Source: JAIEPW01 sp964406035 (GTDB lineage Bacteria; Acidobacteriota; Terriglobia; Bryobacterales; Bryobacteraceae). From it: 64,000 bases of DNA. Each line of letters starts with the position of its first letter. The stretch's first letter is position 1. Where the stretch lies: positions 1 through 64,000 of the forward strand of contig CAYOQB010000005.1 in NCBI GenBank assembly GCA_964406035.1. Direction: 5' to 3'. Made by a program: the position numbers and the translations under genes. A model generated the notes under the pieces. It saw nothing but the letters and a program-made list of their open reading frames with translations. It searched no databases and had not been told where the DNA came from. Below are positions 1 through 8,709 of this stretch, in pieces.

Positions 1-1357
1 CCAGCCGCAGTTCGTTCAGCAGCGACGGCGTCAGCGTGTGCGTCTCGCTGATCATCGCGTTCTGCGCCCGCCGGGCGACATCGGCGCCGTACCCGGGCAC
101 CGTTGAGAACGTAGGCCCTGAAAAAGGCTCGTACAACTCGCGATCCGCCAGGCTGTAGCGCGCGGCAAGCTGCGAGGCTGCGCTGAAATTGTGATCGATG
201 CGCGCGTCGAATTGATTATTGCGGTCCCGCAGCGTGGGAGACGATACGAAGTTCGCGCCCGGAACGTTGCGGTTCGGCAGCGGCCACAGGTTGGCGATCG
301 CGCGGCCGATCGGATTCTGGAATTCCACCGGAATGCGATTCTGCGGGAACAATTGCCCTGTGAAGGGATTGATCGCTGGCACCTGGCTGCGGGAGAAATC
401 GCCATTGCGCTCCAGCGCGGTCGGGACGTTGGTGATCCGCGTGATGCCTTCGTTCAACCGGCGGCCTTCGTAGTCGGCGAAGAAGAACGTCCGGTTGCGG
501 ACCACCGGCCCGCCGATCACAAACCCGAACTGATTGCGTTGGTATTTCGGGCTCGCCTCATCGGCCGGGGCGAAGAAGTTGCGAGCATCCAAAGCTCCGT
601 TGCGGAAGAACTCGTAAGCCGCGCCATGCACCTGATTGCCGCCCGAACGTGTCACGACGGTCACCTGACCGCCGCCGGAACGCGCGAACGATGCGTCGTA
701 CATCGAAGTCGCGATTTCAAATTCGCGGATCGCGTCCACCGGCGGCGTGTGCGACACGCCATTCAGCTTGGGATCCACGTTGTACACGCCGTCCAGCGTG
801 AAATTGTTGGCGTCCTCGCGCGCGCCGTTGACGCTGACCGCGAAATCGCCGCGAACGCTGCTCGCGGATCCCTGCGCGGAAGGAAGCACGCCCGGCGCAA
901 GCAGGGTCAGCTCGTAGAAGTTGCGTCCGTCCAAGGGCAGGCTGAGGATCTGTCGGTTGTCGATCACCGAGCTCAACGCAGCCGACTCCGTCTTCAGCAG
1001 CGCGGGAGTCGCGGTCACGGTCACCTGCTCCGAACGCGCGCCCGGGAGCAATTGCACTTCCAGCCGGATCTCCTGGTTGACCTCCACCGGCAGGGTCTGC
1101 GAATGTTCGCGGAAGCCGTCCCGCGCCACCGCAACGCGCCATTCGCCCGGCTGCACCAGCGGGATCAGGAATTCGCCGGTGGCCGAGGTCGCCGTGCTGC
1201 GGCTGATCCCGGTCGCCTGCCGGGTTATGGTCACGGTGGCGCCGGCAACGGGCTTTCCCGCCGCGTCCGATACCGTGCCGCTGATGGAGCCGCTAACCGG
1301 CTGAGCTTTCAGGGTCAATTGGCCCAGGAGAAGAAGGAGAACGATGACGAAACGCAC
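1..1357 (-). CDS. Oar-like TonB-dependent receptor, N-terminal part (cut by window edge)
   Basis: Outer-membrane receptor of the large acidobacterial Oar-like kind; the ligand cannot be read from sequence. About 452 codons are visible and the frame is still open at base 1. A GTG start gives MRFVIVLLLLLGQLTLKAQP, a clear signal peptide. A carboxypeptidase-regulatory-like fold follows at about residues 20-105 (SISGTVSDAAGKPVAGATV), then a plug-like segment with NNFTLDGVYN and DAIREFEIATSMYDASFARS, and the first barrel strands (GGPVVRNRTFFFADYEGRR). An in-frame TAG lies about 14 codons upstream, so the start is narrowly bounded. The order matches the complete receptor near 48.3-51.6 kb, and family members usually run to about 1000-1200 residues. 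Function beyond TonB-linked uptake or adhesion is unknown. Confidence 0.88.
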   Translation of the reverse strand, partial: MRFVIVLLLLLGQLTLKAQPVSGSISGTVSDAAGKPVAGATVTITRQATGISRSTATSATGEFLIPLVQPGEWRVAVARDGFREHSQTLPVEVNQEIRLEVQLLPGARSEQVTVTATPALLKTESAALSSVIDNRQILSLPLDGRNFYELTLLAPGVLPSAQGSASSVRGDFAVSVNGAREDANNFTLDGVYNVDPKLNGVSHTPPVDAIREFEIATSMYDASFARSGGGQVTVVTRSGGNQVHGAAYEFFRNGALDARNFFAPADEASPKYQRNQFGFVIGGPVVRNRTFFFADYEGRRLNEGITRITNVPTALERNGDFSRSQVPAINPFTGQLFPQNRIPVEFQNPIGRAIANLWPLPNRNVPGANFVSSPTLRDRNNQFDARIDHNFSAASQLAARYSLADRELYEPFSGPTFSTVPGYGADVARRAQNAMISETHTLTPSLLNELRL

Positions 1358-1431
1358 GGGACCTCGGTTCCAGAAGGATGGATTTAATTCAGTGTAGAGC
1401 TAGACGAGGAACAGGCGCAAACGTTTGAGGC

Positions 1432-2451
1432 TTAGCCCCGGAACCGAGACTCGGCCATTCGGTCCGCGATCCGCGCCGTCGGTTCGCCGCTCTGCTCGCT
1501 TTCCCGCAGAATGTTCCGCGTCCGCGCGTAAATCTTCTCGATCGACGGCAGGCTGTCGTCCGAGTTGAGCAGGAAGTACTCGCCGCCCCGGATCACGCCG
1601 CCCGCGTTCACCAGGTAATCTGGCGGGTAGACGATCCCCTGGCGTCGCAGTTCGTCGCCCGTTTCCAGCGATTCCAGGACGTTGTTGGCAGCCCCGCACA
1701 CCACGCGGCAGCGCAACTCAGGGATCGTGGCCCGGTTTACCACGCCTCCCAGCGCGCACGGTGCGAACACATCGCATTCCTCCGCTGTGATCCGCTGCGG
1801 TGAAATCGCCCGCGCCCCGAACCGGGCCTCCGCCTGCGCCACTCGCTGCGGATCGACGTCCGCGGCCAGCACGCTGTGCCCTTCGCGATGCACAATCTCG
1901 GCGAGCCGCATGCCCACGTTGCCCAGCCCCTGGATCGCCACGGTAGCTGTGCGGATCCCGGTGTGATCCAGGCAGGCTCGCAGGCCGTGCCACACGCCGA
2001 TGGCGGTATGCATGCTGATGTCGCCCAGCCGCGGATCCGACTCATCGGCCACCCAGCGGGTCGCCTTCGCCACGTTGCGCAAGTCCTCGTCGTGGATGCC
2101 GACGTCCGGACCGGTGCGATAGCGGCCCTCAAAACTCTCCACCAGTTCGCCGAAGGCGCGGAAGGCAGCATCGCGAACCATACCCGCGTGATCCAGAATC
2201 ACGGCCTTGCCGCCGCCGGCCGGCAACTCGGCCAGCGCGCACTTGTAGGTCATGCCCCGCGACAGCTTCAGCACGTCTTCGATTGCGTCGGCGTCGCTCG
2301 CATAGGCCTTCAGCCGGACGCCGCCCAAGGCGGGCCCCAGCCGCGTGCTGTGAATCGCCAGGAACCCGCGCAGTCCGCTGCTATCTTCCTGAAACCGGAT
2401 TACCTGCTCGAAGCCGGTGAACTCGCCCGCTTGCTGGATTTTGATCGCCAC
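1432..2451 (-). CDS. Leucine dehydrogenase-type amino acid dehydrogenase
   Basis: Glu/Leu/Phe/Val dehydrogenase family enzyme, cytoplasmic, which reversibly deaminates a branched-chain (or phenylalanine-like) amino acid to its 2-oxo acid with NAD+. The catalytic segment GMTYKCALAELPAGGGKAV places the substrate lysine near residue 70 and the second lysine of the GGGK motif at residue 82. The nucleotide-binding motif VAIQGLGNVG lies at about 171-180. At 339 residues it fits hexa- or octameric leucine dehydrogenases better than the roughly 420-residue glutamate dehydrogenases. The start is a GTG with no good ribosome site. It is divergent from the symporter, with only 32 bases between starts. 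Exact substrate preference is inferred. Confidence 0.85.
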   Translation of the reverse strand: MAIKIQQAGEFTGFEQVIRFQEDSSGLRGFLAIHSTRLGPALGGVRLKAYASDADAIEDVLKLSRGMTYKCALAELPAGGGKAVILDHAGMVRDAAFRAFGELVESFEGRYRTGPDVGIHDEDLRNVAKATRWVADESDPRLGDISMHTAIGVWHGLRACLDHTGIRTATVAIQGLGNVGMRLAEIVHREGHSVLAADVDPQRVAQAEARFGARAISPQRITAEECDVFAPCALGGVVNRATIPELRCRVVCGAANNVLESLETGDELRRQGIVYPPDYLVNAGGVIRGGEYFLLNSDDSLPSIEKIYARTRNILRESEQSGEPTARIADRMAESRFRG

Positions 2452-2461
2452 AGAGTATAAT
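2431..2461 (+). promoter_or_regulatory. Candidate sigma70 promoter of the symporter gene
   Basis: A perfect TATAAT lies at 2456-2461 with TTGCTG 19 bases upstream (2431-2436). It sits at the 5' end of the divergent dehydrogenase gene, and transcription would start about 16 bases before the symporter TTG start, leaving a very short leader that still contains GAGG at 2474-2477. The spacing is slightly long, so this is a moderate call. Confidence 0.4.
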
Positions 2462-2483
2462 TACGGGGTTTGCGAGGATCTGT

Positions 2484-4250
2484 TTGCAACTAACGCCGCT
2501 CGATTGGGCCGTTATCGCGGCCTACTTCGCCTTCAACATCGCCATCGGCCTATACTACCGCTCTCGGGCGGGCAAGAACACGAGCGAATTTTTCCTCAGC
2601 GGCCGCAACGTCTCCTGGTGGCTGGCCGGGACGTCGATGGTGGCGACGACGTTCGCCGCCGATACGCCGCTCGCCGTCACCGGCCTGGTGGCTCGCAACG
2701 GCATCGCCGGCAACTGGCTGTGGTGGTGCATGGTGGCGAGCGGAATGCTCACCGTGTTCTTTTATGCACGCCTGTGGCGCCGTTCCGGCGTGATGACCGA
2801 CATCGAGTTCGCCGAAATCCGCTATGCCGGCAAACCCGCCGCCTTTCTCCGCGGTTTTCGTGCTCTGTACCTGGCCCTGCCCATCAACTGCATCATTCTC
2901 GGCTGGGTGAACAAGGCGATGGTCGACATCCTGATGCTGGTGCTCGGCGTCACTAAGGAGCAGGCGCTGGGGCTGGTGCTGGTGATCATCGTTCTCACGT
3001 CGTTCATCTCGACGCTCTCCGGCTTGTGGGGCGTGCTGGTGATGGACCTGTTCCAGTTCGTCATCAAGATGGGCATGGTGATCGCGCTCGCCGTGTACGC
3101 CGTTCAGTCGGTGGGCGGCATCGACGCCATGAAGGCGCGCCTGGCGGAAGTGGATGCGCGCCGCGGCGGCGGATCGATTCTCAGCTTCACGCCGGACCTC
3201 GATTCCGCCTGGATGCCGCTCATCACCTTCTTCGTGTATCTCGCGTTGAATTGGTGGGCCACCTGGAGCCCCGGCGCGGAACCCGGCGGCGGAGGATACG
3301 TCGCGCAGCGCATGTTCAGCGCCAAGGACGAAAAGAATTCGCTGCTCGCCACGCTGTGGTTCAACATCGCCCACTACGCCATCCGGCCCTGGCCCTGGAT
3401 ACTCACCGCCCTGGTTTCGGTGATCCTTTACCCCACGTTGGAGAATCCCGAGCACGGCTACGTCAAGGTGATGATCGATCACCTGCCGCCTTCCCTGCGC
3501 GGGCTGATGGTTGCGGCGTTCGCCGCCGCCTACATGTCTACCATCGGGACCCACCTGAACTGGGGCGCCAGCTACCTGGTGAACGATTTCTACCGGCGCT
3601 TTTGGAAGAAGGACGAAAGCGAAGGCCACTACGTTCGGGCTTCTCAGGTCTCCACGGTCATCCTGACCATCGCCTCGGCGATCATCGCCTATTACATCGA
3701 TTCCATTGCGGGAGCCTGGAAGTTGCTGCTGGTTACCGGCGCGGGCACCGGCGGGGTCCTGCTGTTGCGCTGGTATTGGTGGCGGATCAATGCCTGGAGC
3801 GAAGTTTCCTCCATGATTGCCGCCTTCGCCGTGTCGCTCTACCTGCAAGTGGGGTTGAAGCTGGACTCCGACAAGCCCGTGGATTTCGCCTGGCTGATGA
3901 CCTATACGGTTTCCATCACCACTGCCGTCTGGGTCGCGGTCACTTTCCTGACCAAGCCCGAACCCGACCATGTTCTCGACAGCTTCTACCGGCGCACCCG
4001 GCCCTCGTTGGTGGGGTGGGGTCCGGTGGCGGCGCGGCTTCCTGAGGTCCAGCCGGCTCGCGACGGCTGGTCGAATTTCTTCTGCTGGATCGCAGGCTGC
4101 ACCATGATCTATGGCGCTCTGTTCGGGATTGGCAAGCTGCTGCTTGGGGATACGGGTTCGGGCGCGGCCATGCTGCTGGTCGGGGCACTGGCCGGATTCT
4201 TTATCTACTGGAACCTCTCCCGCAGGGGCTGGAGTACGGTGGTGGAATGA
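2484..4250 (+). CDS. Sodium/solute symporter (SSS) family transporter
   Basis: Inner-membrane symporter of the SSS superfamily, coupling sodium entry to uptake of a small solute; the solute is not identifiable. The 588 residues contain about 13-14 hydrophobic spans. It begins LDWAVIAAYFAFNIAIGLYY, then has the family's GRNVSWWLAGTSMVATTFAA early segment with the usual sodium-site alanine/serine/threonine-rich helix. The start is TTG with GAGG seven bases upstream. The stop overlaps the ATG of the next gene (ATGA), so both are probably co-transcribed and translationally coupled. Length is near the top of the family range because of C-terminal helices after residue 500. Confidence 0.87.
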   Translation: MQLTPLDWAVIAAYFAFNIAIGLYYRSRAGKNTSEFFLSGRNVSWWLAGTSMVATTFAADTPLAVTGLVARNGIAGNWLWWCMVASGMLTVFFYARLWRRSGVMTDIEFAEIRYAGKPAAFLRGFRALYLALPINCIILGWVNKAMVDILMLVLGVTKEQALGLVLVIIVLTSFISTLSGLWGVLVMDLFQFVIKMGMVIALAVYAVQSVGGIDAMKARLAEVDARRGGGSILSFTPDLDSAWMPLITFFVYLALNWWATWSPGAEPGGGGYVAQRMFSAKDEKNSLLATLWFNIAHYAIRPWPWILTALVSVILYPTLENPEHGYVKVMIDHLPPSLRGLMVAAFAAAYMSTIGTHLNWGASYLVNDFYRRFWKKDESEGHYVRASQVSTVILTIASAIIAYYIDSIAGAWKLLLVTGAGTGGVLLLRWYWWRINAWSEVSSMIAAFAVSLYLQVGLKLDSDKPVDFAWLMTYTVSITTAVWVAVTFLTKPEPDHVLDSFYRRTRPSLVGWGPVAARLPEVQPARDGWSNFFCWIAGCTMIYGALFGIGKLLLGDTGSGAAMLLVGALAGFFIYWNLSRRGWSTVVE

Positions 4251-4891
4251 CGCGGATCGCCCTGCTGGCGATGCTTGCGGTTCCGGCGATCGCTCAACTC
4301 CTCACCCCAATGGCGCAGAAGACTCGTGCGCGCGGTCTGCCTACCTGGGATCCCGCTTGGGACCAGTTCGTGATTGACGCCCTTCCTCCGGAGATGCTGT
4401 CCGACAAGGCGCCGGCCGATGTGCGAACGCTCTGCCCTCGCTTTTTCGAATCGAGCGAGGAGGACCGGAAGCAGTTCTGGGCTTACGTGTTCCAGGCGAT
4501 GGCCGCGGCCGAATCCAGCTTCCGGCTCAACGCCCGCCTGCTCGAATCTCACCTCGGCCCGGACTCCGTCACCGGATCGACTATCGTCAGCGAGGGTCTG
4601 CTGCAGCTTTCCTATCAGGACGCCAAGATGTACGGCTGCAGCTTCGATTGGGAGCTCGACCAGAAGTTCGGCCCGGCGGAGATGGGCAAATCCGTGTTCG
4701 ACCCCAAGCGCAACCTGGAGTGCGGCGTGAAGATCCTGAACACACAGATTATCCGGCGCGCGCGCCCGCTGTTCACCGAAAAGAGCTACTGGGCCATCCT
4801 CCGGCCTTCGCGTCCCGGCTACAAGATCTTTCTTCGCGAGATGGCCAACGCGCCCGGCTTCTGTACGGCCGATTCCGGCGCAAAGCCGTGA
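4247..4891 (+). CDS. Secreted lysozyme-fold (SLT-like) protein
   Basis: Probable periplasmic protein with a soluble-lytic-transglycosylase-like fold. Residues 1-17 form a signal peptide (MTRIALLAMLAVPAIAQ). The likely catalytic glutamate is E89 in MAAAESSF, followed by GLLQLSYQDAKMYGC, which resembles the G-x-x-Q-x-S segment of transglycosylases, and a cysteine pair (C137 region and C159 region) that may form a disulfide. At 214 residues it is a single domain. It overlaps the symporter stop by four bases, an unusual pairing whose meaning is unclear. Peptidoglycan cleavage is inferred from the motif pattern only. It converges on the next gene with two bases between stops and no visible terminator. 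Confidence 0.6.
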   Translation: MTRIALLAMLAVPAIAQLLTPMAQKTRARGLPTWDPAWDQFVIDALPPEMLSDKAPADVRTLCPRFFESSEEDRKQFWAYVFQAMAAAESSFRLNARLLESHLGPDSVTGSTIVSEGLLQLSYQDAKMYGCSFDWELDQKFGPAEMGKSVFDPKRNLECGVKILNTQIIRRARPLFTEKSYWAILRPSRPGYKIFLREMANAPGFCTADSGAKP

Positions 4892-4893
4892 GG

Positions 4894-6270
4894 TCAGCTT
4901 CGCCCGAGCTTGCGCATCAGATCGTGATAGCGAGCTGAGCCGCGAACCGCATCAAAACGCGGATCCACGGCGACAAACAACAACTGCGGTTCGCGCTCCG
5001 CAGCGGCGCGCTCCAGCCAGTCCACGGCTGATTCAGCCTCGCCGACCGCGGCATACATCGCTGCCAGCTTCATCGCCACTCCCGGCGAACCCGGCGGCTT
5101 GCGATTCGGATTGCCCAGGTTCCGCCGCCATAGGCCGGTGAACCCTGCCGTCTGAATGATCTCGCGAACCCGCGCGATCTCCTCCTCGCCGACACGTACC
5201 TGCGCCAGCCAGGTCTCGAACTGAATCCGCGCGTCCTCACTGCGGCCAACCCTCAGGTACGAATCGCTCAACAGCCGGTGCGCCGGCGCGAGTTGCGGAT
5301 CCATCGTCAACGCGAGCTCCAATTCGCGAACCGACTCATGGAAGTTGCGCGCAAGATACTGGAAGTGCCCTGCCCACAACCGATTCAACGGTGTTGCGGG
5401 ACTGATGCGAATGGCTTCGCGCATCGCGCGAATCGCTCCGCCGGTTTCGCCGCTCGCCATGCGAGCGGACGCCAGCGCACGCCACGCGATGGCGGACCTC
5501 CGGTCCAGACGAACCGCGTTTTCCGCACTTCGATTCGCTTCCCGCAGCCTCCAGCGAACCTTCGTTTCCACCGAGGCCAAGGCCGCCTGAGCCACGGCCG
5601 AGCGGGGAGCCAGGTCCAGGGCATGGCCCACCTGCCGCTCAGCGATCCTTCCCGCCTCGCCCGCGGTGATCAGGCCCACGTCCGCCATGTCCAGCACCAC
5701 GATGGCGAGATAGGCGCGAGATTCGGCGAACTCCGGCGCAGCCGCAATGGCTTCTTCGAAGTGGCGTCGCGACTGCAGCAGAGACTCCGCCCGCCACTGC
5801 TCGTGATGATAGATTCCGGCGGCGTGGCTGGCCGGAGGCGCCGCCGATCCCCGTTCCGGAGCCGGCGCCAGCCACAGGGTGAGCGCGAAGAAAATACCAG
5901 CAGCAATCGCCCCAGGCCACCGGTTTCGGGGAGCCGGGACCACGATCTCCGGCTGAATCCTCTCCACCGGAATCATCAGCCGGTACCCCCGGCCGGGGAT
6001 CGTCTCGATGTATCGAGGCGTCGCGGCGGCATCGCTCAGCGCGGCCCGAACCCGGTTCACCGTGTTGTTCAGCCCCCGCTCAAAATCGACGTTCGTATCG
6101 GGCCAGAGGCGGGACCGCAGGTCCTCCCGGCTCACCACCTCACCGGCGCGTTCCAACAGCGCGAGCAGCAGTTCGAACGGCTTTCCCGACAGCCGGATCG
6201 CGATGCCCTGTTTCCGCAGCTCTCTCGTGCTGCTGTCCACCTCGAAAGGACCAAAGCGATACCCGTTCAT
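4894..6270 (-). CDS. OmpR-type winged-helix regulator with TM helix and TPR repeats
   Basis: CadC/ToxR-like architecture common in Acidobacteriota. A cytoplasmic OmpR/PhoB-type DNA-binding winged helix occupies about residues 1-100 (FGPFEVDSSTRELRKQG, then YIETIPGRGYRLMIPVE). One membrane helix follows near residues 118-137 (WPGAIAAGIFFALTLWLAP). The remainder is alanine-rich helical repeat sequence of TPR type (for example SAIAWRALASARMASGETGG and APAHRLLSDSYLRVGRSEDA), expected in the periplasm. No receiver or kinase domain is present, so it probably senses directly through the TPR part. Target genes are unknown; the divergent secreted hydrolase, about 90 bases away, is a candidate. Confidence 0.85.
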   Translation of the reverse strand: MNGYRFGPFEVDSSTRELRKQGIAIRLSGKPFELLLALLERAGEVVSREDLRSRLWPDTNVDFERGLNNTVNRVRAALSDAAATPRYIETIPGRGYRLMIPVERIQPEIVVPAPRNRWPGAIAAGIFFALTLWLAPAPERGSAAPPASHAAGIYHHEQWRAESLLQSRRHFEEAIAAAPEFAESRAYLAIVVLDMADVGLITAGEAGRIAERQVGHALDLAPRSAVAQAALASVETKVRWRLREANRSAENAVRLDRRSAIAWRALASARMASGETGGAIRAMREAIRISPATPLNRLWAGHFQYLARNFHESVRELELALTMDPQLAPAHRLLSDSYLRVGRSEDARIQFETWLAQVRVGEEEIARVREIIQTAGFTGLWRRNLGNPNRKPPGSPGVAMKLAAMYAAVGEAESAVDWLERAAAEREPQLLFVAVDPRFDAVRGSARYHDLMRKLGRS

Positions 6271-6360
6271 AACAGCAGTCCCCTCACCATCTTACGAAGT
6301 GAGACGCGATGGAGGCGGATTTGGTGCGACCTCCCGTCGCCGCGGTCGTCCTCGCCCTTT

Positions 6361-7317
6361 ATGAACACCAGAATCCTCCTCCTGCTTGCCGCCCTGGGGC
6401 TGCCCGGGTTAGAGGCCCAGAAGCGAACGTCCGGTTTCGTCCCGGTGGCCGGCGGCATTCAACTTTATTACGAGAAGATCGGCGCCGGGCCGCAGGTGAT
6501 TCTCATGCCGCTCGGATTCATCCTGCAGCCCGATTTCGAGCGCCTCGCTGCGCCCTCAAGGACGTTGGTCTTTTACGACCAGCGCAACCGCGGACGTTCC
6601 GGAGCCGACCCTAAGGCGACCCTCGCCGCGGAGGTCGCCGATATGGAAGCGCTCCGGGCCCACCTGAAAGTCGAACGCTTCTCCACCATCGGCTACTCCT
6701 ACCTGGGCCTGATGACTGTCCTGTACGCTCTTGAACACCCCGGCCGGGTCGACCGCATGATTCAGATCGGGCCGGTTCCGATGCGGTTCGGAACCGAATA
6801 TCCAGCCGAGCATCGCAACCAGGATTCCCTGGAGAGCATGGTCTCCAAGCAGGCGATCGATGAGGTTCTGCGTTTGCGGCAGGAAGGGTATCCGGAAAAG
6901 GAACCCCGCGCGTACTGCGAAAAAGAATGGATGGTCACCCGCTACCGCCTGGTGGGGGATCCAGCGCACGTCGCGAAGCTCGGACCCGGGCATTGTCAGT
7001 ACGAAAACGAATGGCCGGCCCGCGCCGGCAAGTTCTGGGCGGAGGTCCGGATGAAGGAAATGCAGAACCTTGTGGTGCCTCGCGACCGCATCGCAAGCCT
7101 GAAGCAGCCGGTTCTCACGATTCACGGCACCAAGGACCGGAACGCGCCGTATGGGTCCGGACGAGAATGGGCGGCGACACTTGGCAATGCTCGCCTGCTT
7201 ACCGTGCCTGGCGCGGCTCACCAGTGCTGGGTGGAAGCGCCCGAGCTGATCTTCGGCGCGATCGATGTCTTCCTAAAAGGAACCTGGCCGGAGAAGGCTG
7301 AGAGAATCGCCCGATAG
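6361..7317 (+). CDS. Secreted alpha/beta hydrolase
   Basis: Alpha/beta-fold hydrolase, exported by a signal peptide (residues 1-19, ending LGLPGLEAQ). The nucleophile elbow GYSYLG puts Ser at 113. The acid is likely Asp in GTKDRNAPYG, and the histidine is in GAAHQCW near the C terminus. The oxyanion region is MPLGF. I chose the ATG that directly precedes the signal peptide; upstream in-frame sequence is antisense to the divergent regulator and not protein-like. No strong ribosome site is visible. Substrate unknown (ester, lactone or epoxide are all possible). It converges on the cyclophilin gene with 12 bases between stops. Confidence 0.8.
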   Translation: MNTRILLLLAALGLPGLEAQKRTSGFVPVAGGIQLYYEKIGAGPQVILMPLGFILQPDFERLAAPSRTLVFYDQRNRGRSGADPKATLAAEVADMEALRAHLKVERFSTIGYSYLGLMTVLYALEHPGRVDRMIQIGPVPMRFGTEYPAEHRNQDSLESMVSKQAIDEVLRLRQEGYPEKEPRAYCEKEWMVTRYRLVGDPAHVAKLGPGHCQYENEWPARAGKFWAEVRMKEMQNLVVPRDRIASLKQPVLTIHGTKDRNAPYGSGREWAATLGNARLLTVPGAAHQCWVEAPELIFGAIDVFLKGTWPEKAERIAR

Positions 7318-7329
7318 CGCCCCTGCGGC

Positions 7330-7953
7330 TCAATCCTTCACCAGCCTCGCCGTCTTGATGAAATCCAGCCGGGGGAACGAGTTCAGGTACGAGTTCCCCT
7401 GGTTCTCCAGCTTCGCCGCGTCCGGACCATAGCCTCGCGGCGACGAATCGCCGTAGCCGGCATAGAGTTTCTCCACCACGTCCATGCCGCTGATCACCTT
7501 TCCAAACGGCACGAAGTTCTGCCCGTCCAGGCGAGACGAGTTGTCGGCCAGGTTCACGAATACCTGCGTCGTCCGCGTGTTGGGACCGCTGTGCGCGAAC
7601 GCGACGGTGCCCTTCTTGTTGGACTGCTTGCGGGGATCGTCGAACGTCCGGTTCAGCCTCCACAGTTCGCTGGTGCGCGGGTCCTTGTGAATTCCGAACT
7701 GCGCCACGTAGCCCTTCATCACGCGGTAAAACGCGGCGTCATCGTAGAATTTCTCGCGGACCAGTTCCAGAAAACGATCCGCACCGTTGGGGGCCCAGGC
7801 GCGGGTCACCTCGATGGTGAAGTCGCCCTTGGTGGTATTGAAGAGAACTTTGTAAACGGCGGGAGTCGGCTCCGGCTTGGGAGCCTCCGCTTTTGGTTTC
7901 TCGGGAGCGCACCCGAACAAAAACAAGGACAAGGCAGCCGCGGCGATTCGCAC
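7330..7953 (-). CDS. Cyclophilin-type peptidyl-prolyl isomerase lipoprotein
   Basis: Peptidyl-prolyl cis-trans isomerase that assists folding of proteins outside the cytoplasm. Residues 1-15 form a lipoprotein signal with lipobox LFGC (Cys15), followed by a Lys/Pro/Glu-rich linker (KPKAEAPKPEPTP) and a cyclophilin domain from about residue 33 (FNTTKGDFTIEVTRAWAPNG, then FYRVMKGYVAQFG and VPFGKVISGMDVV). At 207 residues it has the size of single-domain bacterial cyclophilins. A nine-base gap separates it from the cobA stop upstream, so it may be the last gene of the sulfite operon transcript; functional connection is doubtful. Confidence 0.9.
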   Translation of the reverse strand: MRIAAAALSLFLFGCAPEKPKAEAPKPEPTPAVYKVLFNTTKGDFTIEVTRAWAPNGADRFLELVREKFYDDAAFYRVMKGYVAQFGIHKDPRTSELWRLNRTFDDPRKQSNKKGTVAFAHSGPNTRTTQVFVNLADNSSRLDGQNFVPFGKVISGMDVVEKLYAGYGDSSPRGYGPDAAKLENQGNSYLNSFPRLDFIKTARLVKD

Positions 7954-7962
7954 CGCTTTATT

Positions 7963-8709
7963 CTAGGCCACCCGCAGGTCCGCCAACACTACCCGCTGCA
8001 GCGCCTCGACGCCGTGCGCCACCACGTCGCCGGCGACGAACACGGCTGGAGACTCCACCTGCGCCTCGCCGCGTGCCACCGCTGCGAGCGTGCTCTCCAC
8101 ACAGCGCTGGCGAGGTGTGGACGCGCGCTCGACGAAGGCAACCGGCTGGTCGGGCGGGCGCCCTGCCGCGATCAAAGCCGCGGCGATCCGCGCCCGGTGC
8201 TTCACCCCCATCAGGATCACCAGCGTGTCCACCCTGGCGTATGCGTCCCAGTTCTCCGTCATGCCGCCCTCGGCCTGACCCGTGATAACGGCAAAGGACC
8301 GCGCCACGCCGCGCAAAGTCAGCGGAATTCCATGCAGCGAGGGCGCGGCAATCGCGGAGCTGATGCCCGGCACGATTTCCACCGGAATTCCGCGTTCCGC
8401 CAGCCACAGCCACTCTTCCGCGCCGCGTCCGAATACCATTGGATCGCCGCCCTTCAGCCGAACCACCGTGCGATGCCGGCGCGCACACAAAGCCAGCAGC
8501 CCCAGGATGCGGCGCTGCGTGAATTCCTGCTCGCCTTCCCCCTTGCCCATGTAGTGCAACTCGGCGCCGGGTTTCACGCAGGCCAGGATCTCGGGGGGCA
8601 CCAGGCGGTCGTAGAGCACGGCATCAGCCGCGGCAAGCAGGCGATGCGCTTTCACGGTCAGCAGATCGGGATCGCCCGGGCCCGCGCCAACCAGGTACAC
8701 GGTGTTCAT
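7963..8709 (-). CDS. cobA: Uroporphyrinogen-III C-methyltransferase
   Basis: SAM-dependent methyltransferase converting uroporphyrinogen III to precorrin-2, the first step toward siroheme (and cobalamin). The 248-residue protein opens with MNTVYLVGAGPGDPDLLTVK, has RLKGGDPMVFGRGAEE at about 86-101 and VPGISSAIAAPSLHGIPLT at about 115-133, all diagnostic of SUMT/CobA. Its ATG overlaps the stop of the preceding dehydrogenase gene (ATGA). The upstream in-frame extension belongs to the other frame of that gene and was rejected. Together with its two upstream neighbours it supplies siroheme to the sulfite reductase. Confidence 0.93.
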   Translation of the reverse strand: MNTVYLVGAGPGDPDLLTVKAHRLLAAADAVLYDRLVPPEILACVKPGAELHYMGKGEGEQEFTQRRILGLLALCARRHRTVVRLKGGDPMVFGRGAEEWLWLAERGIPVEIVPGISSAIAAPSLHGIPLTLRGVARSFAVITGQAEGGMTENWDAYARVDTLVILMGVKHRARIAAALIAAGRPPDQPVAFVERASTPRQRCVESTLAAVARGEAQVESPAVFVAGDVVAHGVEALQRVVLADLRVA

